NCBI GenBank assembly: GCA_019509785.1
Contig: JAEKLQ010000070.1
Location: forward strand, 1 to 33,135
Origin: Fibrobacterota bacterium
GTDB lineage: Bacteria; Fibrobacterota; Fibrobacteria; UBA11236
DNA: 33,135 nucleotides
Reading direction: 5' to 3'
Part shown: piece after piece, positions 1 through 7,232 of the stretch
Numbering within the stretch: position 1 is the first letter of the stretch
How the letters are laid out: every line of letters starts with the position of its first letter
Notes under the pieces: model-generated
Database searches by the model: none
What the model saw: the letters and a program-made list of their open reading frames with translations, nothing else
Told to the model about the DNA's origin: nothing
Translations under genes and position numbers: made by a program

Positions 1-3000
1 GTTACCCATCGCAATCCCAAGACCTGCGCGGATGCCTTGGATCAAGGGAAGATCGACTTCGATCAGAACGGGGCGGTCCGCATCCTGTGGGCGCACAATA
101 TCACTATCGATGGGATCGCGGTGGACGCCGGGGGCGCGGCGCCATTCAACAATCCCAACGTCTGGGGCGACGGGGTGACCTGCAATGGCCAACTCTATCC
201 CCTCTTCCACGGCAATGCGGGCATTGCCATCTATATCTCCGGCGCGGTTACCATCCGCCGTTGCGAAATCAGTAACGGTTACTTCGGGATCGCCGTGAAG
301 GATCGCAACCAGGGCGGCGCCTTCGCCAATTTCAATCCGGCCGATCTCGCGAAGAACAACATCGTGCCCTTGTCCGGATTCGGCCGGGTCGGAAACCATA
401 TCTTCGAGCGGAACCGCATCCACAACAATAGCTGGGGATTCTTTTCCGAATCGGATTGGGATTTGGGGAACACCGTGCGCTACAACCTGATCTACGAGAA
501 CCATCATGCCACCGCGGCCGCGGCCGCGGCAGTAAAGGCTCTGAGCTCGGAGGGCGCCAACCAGCCGGGTGGGGCGTTCATGTTCAAAGACGTGATGCTC
601 ACCCCGTGGGCGATCTACAACAACACCTTTTGGCATAACAACACGATCTTCGCGGGCGGCTATAGGCCGGGCGCGCAACACCTCATCTTCAACAATATCT
701 TCGCCACCCCGGCCGAATACTGGTCTGCCAACGTAGCGTTCCCCAACTCTTTCATGGAAATGACGCCCTTCTTCGTCAACCGGATGCATAACAGCCTCTT
801 CGCGGCGCAAATCGACCCGCCCAAACTGGATAGCCAAAAGGTGCAGGCGCAGCAATACGACCAGGCCACGCAAAAGCAAGTGGTGGCGGATTCAACGCCC
901 AAGTTCTACCGTACGCTCCGGATCATGAACCAAATGGGCGAGCCGGCCAAGGCGGACATCACCATCAATCTCACCTTGAACATGTCCACCGGTCCGGTCG
1001 TCGTGCCCCAGACCCTCACAGGCGCGATCCTGCCCGGCGCCCAGATCATAAGCGCGACCGATGCCTTTCCGGCTTCGGCCAACGTGCGATGGTACGAAAT
1101 CAAGTTCAAGTCCACCGATCCCGCCAGTCCCGACTTCCTCTCGCCGGATTGGGATGATCCTGACGTGAAGAAATTCGTGATGAATGCAGGTTGGCCCGAG
1201 GCCGGCATCTACAATTCTGATGGGCAGATCGCGGACATTGGGGCGATTCCCTCCGTCTCGCGTCACACTGCGGACGTCATCATCCGTCCGCTTTCCCCTG
1301 CCCTCCTGACCGGCACCAACGGCATCCTGAGCTTCGATCTCCAATCGGTGAACGGCGATCTGTCCGGCCTCAAGGTGAAGCACATCGCCCTGGTGAGGAA
1401 GCTTCCCGTCCTTCTGACTGGCTTCGGAGGTGCTACGGCCTTGGTCGTTCCCCCGTCGATCCCCCTTACCGTGGCGGATCCCAGCCTGAAGATGGGTTCC
1501 AATACCTTGACCATCGCGGGCTTGCCCGCGCAAATCGATACCTCCACTTACGCCTTCGTCGAAATCATCGCGGAGGGAACGGCGTCAAACGGAAAACTGG
1601 CGACGACGAACGTGGGATTCATCCCGTACCGCAAGCTCGATTACAAGTTCCTGGTCGAAGTGCTCGATGTGAACACCGCGGCCAAAATCAGCAGCGTGAA
1701 GGTGGGAGAGACGGCGGGCTTGCGCATCACTCCGCAATCCCTGAACGGCCAGCTATTCAATAATACGGTTTCACCGGTGGAAGTGCATCTCGCCTCCGGA
1801 TCCGACTTGCTCACCCCTCCCTATCCTCCGGCCACGAAGATCGTGGTGGATCAGGTCGTTGGCGTAACGACCAAGCAAATCCTGTTCACCAAGGTTCCCG
1901 CCGGAAACATCGAATACGTGGCCGTCTCGGGCATTTGGAAGCAAGGGGATAAAACCGTAGCCTTCTACGGCATCTCCCAAGGCGTGACGATCCTGCCCGG
2001 AGATCCAGCCAAGATCGCCTTCCAAAATCCGCCTTCGAAGATCACTTCCCCCGGCGCCGCGCCGGTGATCGACCCTGGTACGCTCTATCCGGTCACCGTC
2101 GAAGTGCGCGATATCTTCGACAACCCGGTGGGCGGGTCCGCGACCGTGACCATCAAGAGCAACAATCCCACCATCGGCGATATCGATGGCCCGACCACGG
2201 CGGTCACCGATTCCAATGGCGTCGCCAAGTTCAACGCCAAGGTGACGACGGGCGACTTGAACCAAACCTTCGAATTGGAAGCGTCCATCCCGAACAAACC
2301 TTCGGACAAAGCGGATCTGAAAGTGGGCAAGGCCCGTGATCGCTTGTGGATCCTGTATGGGGATGCGGCGAAGTACGATGCCAACGCCGAATTACGCGGC
2401 GCCGCGGGCCAGCGCTTGGCGGTGACCATCCGCGCGGGCAAGGATCCGGACACAAAGCTTACCGACCGCCAGACCGACGTCGTCGTCACGGGTTCGACCG
2501 GACTGGCCATCTATGCGGGAGCCAACGATGCGAATCCTTCTTCCGCCTTCAAGCTTACGAACGGCGAAGTGGTGATTTATGTTACGGGCCTCCGGGCCGT
2601 GGACAACGGGTACCTGAACGTCGACCCGGCCACCACCGACAATACCATCCTCGGCGGAACCCGCTCTAAGATCTATTTCACCTTCACCCCCGGCGCGGTC
2701 CTATCCGCTTCCTTCCATGCCGACAATGGCCAAGCCGCCGTGGATAGGGTCGAGATCACGTTCCGCGCCGATCTCAAACGGGCGCCTGATTCAATCGCCC
2801 TGTCCTGGCCCTCCGCGGGCGCCAATGCGAAGGTGGAAAAAACGGGAATCACCTGGAACGCGGCCTCTCCGCGCCAGGTCACCGTTAAGCTCGCCGATCC
2901 TTTCCCGGCCGGACTCTCCGCGGGCACGGGCGCCGGGACGGTATATATCTTCGATCCCGCCACTCCGGAAATTCCCGTGCAGGCCATGGCCTTTACCGGA

Positions 3001-3909
3001 GCCGATTCCGTCGGGCCGTTATTGGACTCCGGCGTCGTGCTCGAGAAGCTGGTTACCACGGGCCAGGACACCCTGTTCATCGGATTCAACGAGAAGATCG
3101 ACGGTTCCCGTCTGACGGGCCAATCCCTGCAGCTCATCAAACCCGGAGCGGCGCCCATCGTTCTCACCATCCTTACCGCGGAAGAGATCCCTGGCAAGGG
3201 ATGGCGTATAACCTTGAACGATCTCGGCGCCCAGGCGCCGGCGGGCGGGGATTCCCTGAAGATCAATGCCTCGGGCCCCTTGACCGATGCGGTCGGCAAC
3301 CATGCCCATCCGCTCAACCGGCCCATCGCGCTCAAGCTCAAGAACAAACCCAGGCCGGCCCTGCTGACGGTCCGCTTTGATCAGCCCTACGAAAAGGTGA
3401 AGAGCGATCCGCAGTCCCCCGATTTCGTCATCCTCTCCGGAAACGCCGATTCTTCCTGGACGCCGGTCATGGGCAGCGTAGCGGGCCGCCCGGCGCAGGA
3501 TTGCCATCAGTTGGCGTGCGGCGGGCCCGTGCAAAGCGTCCCCGGGGCCGGGATTGATAGGCCGGCCATCACCCTCGAGACCGATCGAGCCGTCCAGTAC
3601 AGCGTAACCATCTTCGACAACCTGGGCGAGTTCGTGAACGGATTCACCGGCGAGATCACGAACGCCCAGCTCGGTTTGGACGACCGTAACCTACCGGTTA
3701 CGGGAGGGAGCCCTCTTTTCACCCGCGGGGCCCAGGGCAAATTCACGTTGAAGATCGGTTGGAACGCGAAGTCGACCACGGGTTCCCGGGCGGCGACGGG
3801 CGTCTACATCGCCAAGATCACGGCCGTGAGCACGGCTGAAGACGGGGATGGCAAGCCGACCCGCCTGGCGCAATCGCAAGCGGTCCGGTTCGGGCTGATG
3901 CGGAATTAA
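1..3909 (+). CDS. Large secreted beta-helix / Ig-like surface protein, 5' truncated
   Basis: The frame is open from base 1 to the TAA at 3907, so the true start lies upstream; the TTG at 37 has no ribosome site and the frame continues before it. About 1,300 residues are visible. The first ~250 resemble a right-handed parallel beta-helix (recurrent N-I-F / N-N-T-F rungs, as in pectate-lyase-like folds). Several beta-sandwich regions follow, including an invasin-like Ig module around residues 660-770 ('VEVRDIFDNPVGG', 'TDSNGVAKF'). The last ~110 residues resemble a FlgD-like or sorting-type C-terminal domain ('SVTIFDNLGEFV', 'ATGVYIAKI'). A poly-alanine stretch near residue 160 comes from three CCGCGG copies. 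I infer an exported, surface-attached protein; a carbohydrate-active role is possible but no catalytic residues were identified. It converges on the next gene with a 4-bp overlap. Confidence 0.85.
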   Translation, partial: VTHRNPKTCADALDQGKIDFDQNGAVRILWAHNITIDGIAVDAGGAAPFNNPNVWGDGVTCNGQLYPLFHGNAGIAIYISGAVTIRRCEISNGYFGIAVKDRNQGGAFANFNPADLAKNNIVPLSGFGRVGNHIFERNRIHNNSWGFFSESDWDLGNTVRYNLIYENHHATAAAAAAVKALSSEGANQPGGAFMFKDVMLTPWAIYNNTFWHNNTIFAGGYRPGAQHLIFNNIFATPAEYWSANVAFPNSFMEMTPFFVNRMHNSLFAAQIDPPKLDSQKVQAQQYDQATQKQVVADSTPKFYRTLRIMNQMGEPAKADITINLTLNMSTGPVVVPQTLTGAILPGAQIISATDAFPASANVRWYEIKFKSTDPASPDFLSPDWDDPDVKKFVMNAGWPEAGIYNSDGQIADIGAIPSVSRHTADVIIRPLSPALLTGTNGILSFDLQSVNGDLSGLKVKHIALVRKLPVLLTGFGGATALVVPPSIPLTVADPSLKMGSNTLTIAGLPAQIDTSTYAFVEIIAEGTASNGKLATTNVGFIPYRKLDYKFLVEVLDVNTAAKISSVKVGETAGLRITPQSLNGQLFNNTVSPVEVHLASGSDLLTPPYPPATKIVVDQVVGVTTKQILFTKVPAGNIEYVAVSGIWKQGDKTVAFYGISQGVTILPGDPAKIAFQNPPSKITSPGAAPVIDPGTLYPVTVEVRDIFDNPVGGSATVTIKSNNPTIGDIDGPTTAVTDSNGVAKFNAKVTTGDLNQTFELEASIPNKPSDKADLKVGKARDRLWILYGDAAKYDANAELRGAAGQRLAVTIRAGKDPDTKLTDRQTDVVVTGSTGLAIYAGANDANPSSAFKLTNGEVVIYVTGLRAVDNGYLNVDPATTDNTILGGTRSKIYFTFTPGAVLSASFHADNGQAAVDRVEITFRADLKRAPDSIALSWPSAGANAKVEKTGITWNAASPRQVTVKLADPFPAGLSAGTGAGTVYIFDPATPEIPVQAMAFTGADSVGPLLDSGVVLEKLVTTGQDTLFIGFNEKIDGSRLTGQSLQLIKPGAAPIVLTILTAEEIPGKGWRITLNDLGAQAPAGGDSLKINASGPLTDAVGNHAHPLNRPIALKLKNKPRPALLTVRFDQPYEKVKSDPQSPDFVILSGNADSSWTPVMGSVAGRPAQDCHQLACGGPVQSVPGAGIDRPAITLETDRAVQYSVTIFDNLGEFVNGFTGEITNAQLGLDDRNLPVTGGSPLFTRGAQGKFTLKIGWNAKSTTGSRAATGVYIAKITAVSTAEDGDGKPTRLAQSQAVRFGLMRN
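512..529 (+). repeat. Three tandem CCGCGG hexamers inside the beta-helix gene
   Basis: Three perfect head-to-tail copies of the palindromic hexamer CCGCGG lie in frame and encode part of an alanine run. A slippage-prone unit of 6 bp would change the protein by two residues at a time without shifting the frame. Confidence 0.8.
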
Positions 3910-5516
3910 GGCCGGTATCCCACCGTGAAGGATACGGTTTGGTGCTCGAAGTCGGTGAGGGTGCTCCCGGGCTTCAGGCCGTAATCCAAATCTGCCGGTG
4001 CGATGAATTCGGGCTGGATGCTGAAATTCGCTTTCAGTATATCCACGGACAAGGTCGAATCCATGCCCTCCAAGCTCCAATCAGCCGTCTTATTCCCCCA
4101 CACATCGCAAAGTTCGATGTCGAGCTGGTCTTGGAATTCCGTGTCTCGCTGGCGTAGGAAACCGGTTCCGGAGTTCCCGCTGATGATGGTATTGAGGATG
4201 CTTAATCCGGAATGGGGGACGCTCACGTTGATGCCATCGCCGCCGTTGTCGGCGATGGTGCAGTTCCGCATTCCCCCGTTCGGGATATTCATATCCAAGC
4301 CGGAGCCCGAATTGCGCGCCAGCAAGACGTTTTTCATCTTGAAGGTGACGGACTGGTCGTTCTTTCCCTGTATGAACGCGCCTTTGGCGTTTTGGATCAG
4401 GCGGCAATCCGTCAGGCTTACGTCGCTGTCGACCACCCTCAATCCATAGGAAGTGCTGCTGTCGAAGACGCATCTCAGGAACGTGATATTCTTGCAGGTC
4501 GCCACCAATTGCACGCCGCCGCGGAAGACGATGTCCTGGAATTGGATGTTTTGGTTGGCGCTGAGGATCATCGCGCTGCTCGAGTGGAAGGGTACGCGGA
4601 GCACGGTACGTTCGCCCGGATATCCCCGCACCACGATGGGATTTTCCGGAGTACCGGAATGGTTGAAGCGGAGATCGACCGAATAATCGCCCTTAGCGAT
4701 CAACAAGGTGTCCCCCGCCTGCGCCCCGGCGGTCCCGGCGAGTACCGAACCGGCGCTGTCCAAGGGCGGCTTATCGTGGGACTGCTTTACGAACCGGATG
4801 GAATCGTTGTAATCGGTTACCACTGCATTCGCCGCTTGCCGATCCAGGTTATAGGCCCCCACGGCCGCATTGCTATCCGCGACGGCGGCGTTCCCTTTGC
4901 CGATGCTGGCGCGTAACAGATCGAAGGATGTAATGTCCCGGGCGAAAGGCGCGAGCACCGAGTCGCTGAAATGCGTAGGGTAGATCGAGAGGGGAGAATG
5001 GTCCGCGTTGGCCGTGGCCATGAACGAGGTCACCGTGGCCATCTGGGCCTGCAGGTTGCTCCGCCCCACGTCGAAGCCGGCGTAAGGGCCGTAGGTCTTC
5101 AGGGTGTCCAGGAACACGAAAAATTGCAATGCGACGAGGGAATCCGGCGGCGCGGTAAGATTGCCGGACTCGGCGGCGGCGTTGTCCTTAACCCTCTGCG
5201 CGTTAATCGCCCGCTGCTTCGCGTTATTCGAAATGATATCCGCATTCCCTAGGGAATCCTTCCGGAATGCGTCGGCGAACCCCGCGATCATGGACGCGTA
5301 CCCTGAGTCCACGGCGGCCAAAGTTTTAAGCTGGGACTCTAGTTGTTTGCGGACGGTGCCGGCGGGGACGTCGCCCCCGTTCTCCGGATCGAAGGGATTC
5401 GTCCGTTCGATGCACGAAAGGGCCAGCGAGGCCGCGCACAATGCCGCGGAGGCGCGGAGTACGCCCGCAAGGAAGCCTCCGAGCCCCCGCCGATTCGGAA
5501 TGCCGATGCGGATCAT
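3906..5516 (-). CDS. Parallel beta-helix lipoprotein
   Basis: 536 residues from the ATG at 5516. A more upstream ATG at 5651 would put 45 non-signal-like residues in front and overlap the divergent gene, so 5516 is preferred. The N-terminus is a type II signal peptide ending in 'LALSC' (Cys35), followed by 'NPFDPE', a tether motif seen in lipoproteins of Fibrobacterota-like bacteria. Residues ~40-270 look helical and Ala/Asp-rich. Residues ~275-500 are parallel beta-helix rungs ('NIQFQDIVFRGG', 'NITFLRCVFDSS', 'MRNCTIADNGGDGI', 'ILNTIISGNSGTGF'), as in right-handed beta-helix repeat proteins. Location is probably the outer membrane or periplasm. No catalytic motif is recognisable. Its stop codon shares TTAA with the stop of the convergent beta-helix gene. 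A perfect TATAAT sits 7 bases before the ATG, with no Shine-Dalgarno sequence. Confidence 0.85.
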   Translation of the reverse strand: MIRIGIPNRRGLGGFLAGVLRASAALCAASLALSCIERTNPFDPENGGDVPAGTVRKQLESQLKTLAAVDSGYASMIAGFADAFRKDSLGNADIISNNAKQRAINAQRVKDNAAAESGNLTAPPDSLVALQFFVFLDTLKTYGPYAGFDVGRSNLQAQMATVTSFMATANADHSPLSIYPTHFSDSVLAPFARDITSFDLLRASIGKGNAAVADSNAAVGAYNLDRQAANAVVTDYNDSIRFVKQSHDKPPLDSAGSVLAGTAGAQAGDTLLIAKGDYSVDLRFNHSGTPENPIVVRGYPGERTVLRVPFHSSSAMILSANQNIQFQDIVFRGGVQLVATCKNITFLRCVFDSSTSYGLRVVDSDVSLTDCRLIQNAKGAFIQGKNDQSVTFKMKNVLLARNSGSGLDMNIPNGGMRNCTIADNGGDGINVSVPHSGLSILNTIISGNSGTGFLRQRDTEFQDQLDIELCDVWGNKTADWSLEGMDSTLSVDILKANFSIQPEFIAPADLDYGLKPGSTLTDFEHQTVSFTVGYRP

Positions 5517-5523
5517 GGGTATA

Positions 5524-5529
5524 ATTATA
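5524..5529 (-). promoter_or_regulatory. -10 element TATAAT placed for a leaderless mRNA
   Basis: On the minus strand TATAAT occupies 5529 to 5524, exactly 7 bases before the ATG at 5516. Transcription would then begin at or next to the start codon. No purine-rich ribosome site precedes the ATG, and no -35 hexamer is recognisable at the usual distance. Confidence 0.5.
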
Positions 5530-5592
5530 TCTAATCCCGCCCGTGGCCGGCCGGGGTCGCTATATTGTCGCCTACGGAGCGGAGTGAAGTCG

Positions 5593-6525
5593 ATGGAATC
5601 GCGGTGGGGAAGGATGATAATGGCGGCCCTTGGCCTCGCCTGCGCGGCCATTCCGCGCGCCGAGCAGGCTTCCGGGGCGCCCCTGTCGGAGTGCGCCTCC
5701 CCCAGTAAAACCCTTTTCTACACCCCGCGCGCCCGCTCCGAATCGCTCCTGCCCCCCGGATTCTCGGACAGCTTATGGTCGCAACTGGATGGACCCGTCC
5801 GGGAATTGGGCTATTGCCTGAAGGCCATGCCCATCGGGAAAGTCTCCGGCGATACCAGCCGGAACGGCGATAATCTTTTCCTGGAAGCCTGGGCCCGGGA
5901 CGAGGGCGGAGGGACCATATCGGTTTCCATAGCGGCCCTGCGTTTGCGGGAAGTAGCGGCAGGAAAGCTGCCCGAAGCGGAGGCGAGGCCGTTGGTGTAT
6001 TTCCGTTTCTCCCCGTTCGAGGCGGTCGGCATGTATAGCGTACTCGCCAAAAAAGTCGCCGAGAACCTGCGTAGCCAGTACGTCGCCGTGCTATTGATCC
6101 GATCGCATCCCGCGGGCGCGGTGGTGCATGCGGCCTCGGGATTGGAAGGCTCGACTCCGGTGGAATGGGTCGTGCCCTTAGGCGAACTGCCGATCACCGT
6201 CTCCATGCCCGGATATCTGGAAGCCCGGCGGAATCTCGATTTGGGAGTCCCCGGGCAGCACACCTATGACCTGCAATTGGCGAAACGCCGATTCTACAAT
6301 TCCAAGTTCATCTACCCTACCCTGGCGGCAGGCGCCGTGTCCGCGGCCGCCTTCGTCCTGGAGAACCATTATTACGGTATTTACCAGGCTTTAGGTCCGG
6401 CGGACAGCCGGGATAGGCCCGAGGCCTTCGGCCAAAACTTCCGGACCGCGAAAAACTACGAACGTATTGGGTATACCTCCCTGGCTTTGACCTGGCTGGG
6501 CCTCACCCTATGCTTCACCTTTTGA
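5593..6525 (+). CDS. Exported PEGA-domain protein with two C-terminal membrane helices
   Basis: 310 residues from the ATG at 5593, preceded by GGAG about 8 bases upstream; the frame stays open much further upstream but only antisense to the lipoprotein gene. The N-terminus (residues 1-28) looks like a signal peptide. Residues ~166-230 match a PEGA domain ('IRSHPAGAVVHA', 'LGELPITVSMPGYLEARR'), a small beta-sandwich common in envelope proteins. Residues ~239-257 and ~291-309 are hydrophobic and probably span a membrane. Residues 30-165 are not recognised. A second PEGA domain occurs in the FecR/TPR protein two genes downstream, so the two products may act in the same envelope process; that is inference. 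The gene is divergent from the beta-helix lipoprotein. Confidence 0.8.
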   Translation: MESRWGRMIMAALGLACAAIPRAEQASGAPLSECASPSKTLFYTPRARSESLLPPGFSDSLWSQLDGPVRELGYCLKAMPIGKVSGDTSRNGDNLFLEAWARDEGGGTISVSIAALRLREVAAGKLPEAEARPLVYFRFSPFEAVGMYSVLAKKVAENLRSQYVAVLLIRSHPAGAVVHAASGLEGSTPVEWVVPLGELPITVSMPGYLEARRNLDLGVPGQHTYDLQLAKRRFYNSKFIYPTLAAGAVSAAAFVLENHYYGIYQALGPADSRDRPEAFGQNFRTAKNYERIGYTSLALTWLGLTLCFTF

Positions 6526-6555
6526 CACGGGCGGCCTGTTCTCCAATGGTAAACG

Positions 6556-6584
6556 GCCGAATTCGGCAAATTTCCGAATATAAT
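6556..6584 (+). promoter_or_regulatory. Palindrome and -10 element upstream of the ECF sigma gene
   Basis: A perfect 12-bp palindrome GCCGAATTCGGC (6556-6567) overlaps a second inverted repeat, TTCGG-(7)-CCGAA (6562-6578). A perfect TATAAT follows directly at 6579-6584. No good -35 is seen 16-18 bases upstream. The arrangement suits an operator over a promoter and would leave a ~70-base leader before the ATG at 6664. Confidence 0.4.
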
Positions 6585-6663
6585 GCCGTTCCGACCTTTC
6601 CGCACGGTATTTATGAACTTTTCGCATGGGCTTTACACTAAGTAAATCGAGGGATGTAAGCGA

Positions 6664-7227
6664 ATGAGCAATCTGAGCGAACCCAGTAAGCAGCTCCTGA
6701 GCGAATGCAAAGCCGGCAACCAGGCGGCATTCAAGGAAATATTCCACATGTACCGGAGCTACGCCTACAACCTCGTCTATAAGATCACCGGGCCCGAAGG
6801 GGAACATGAGGATCTGGTGCAGGAAGCCTTCTTCCAAATGTACCTGTCCCTCAAGTCCTTCCAAGGCAACTCGTCATTCAAGACCTGGTTCCACCGGGTC
6901 ATCATCAATACCTGCACGGCGCGTTGGCGCTTCCAGGAAGCCGGCAAGCGCATCTCCGCCAAGAAAACCACCAGCTTGGAGAGCATGGATTACGAACTGC
7001 CGAGCCGGGACGAAGGCATCGCCAAAGAGGTGGAGCTGAAAAACCTGGTCGAGTTGGCCTTGGCCCAGCTGGACGATAAGTTGCGGATACCGGTGGTATT
7101 GAACATCTACTCGGATATGGATCTTTCGGAAATCGCCTTGGCCTTGGACATCCCCGAAGGCACCGTCAAATCGAGGCTCTTTACCGCGCGGCAGAAAATA
7201 AAGGAATATCTGGATACCCTGGAATAA
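6664..7227 (+). CDS. ECF-type RNA polymerase sigma factor
   Basis: 187 residues, the normal size for an extracytoplasmic-function sigma-70 factor. Region 2 spans ~22-90: 'FKEIFHMYRSYAYNLVYKI', then the core-binding 'EDLVQEAFFQMYLSL' and 'SSFKTWFHRVIINTC', which contacts the -10 element. Region 4 spans ~130-185, with the helix-turn-helix 'LSEIALALDIPEGTVKSRL' for -35 recognition. Region 3 is absent, as expected for the group. The start follows a GAGGGA-like site. The next gene begins 5 bases after the stop and encodes a membrane protein with a FecR domain, the usual arrangement of sigma factor and anti-sigma regulator. The regulon cannot be told from the window. Confidence 0.95.
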   Translation: MSNLSEPSKQLLSECKAGNQAAFKEIFHMYRSYAYNLVYKITGPEGEHEDLVQEAFFQMYLSLKSFQGNSSFKTWFHRVIINTCTARWRFQEAGKRISAKKTTSLESMDYELPSRDEGIAKEVELKNLVELALAQLDDKLRIPVVLNIYSDMDLSEIALALDIPEGTVKSRLFTARQKIKEYLDTLE

Positions 7228-7232
7228 GCATT

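Noticed and set aside
3939-4916. Several plus-strand frames inside the lipoprotein region
   Set aside because: The minus-strand frame has clear beta-helix rungs, a lipobox and a sensible start; the plus frames are shadows.
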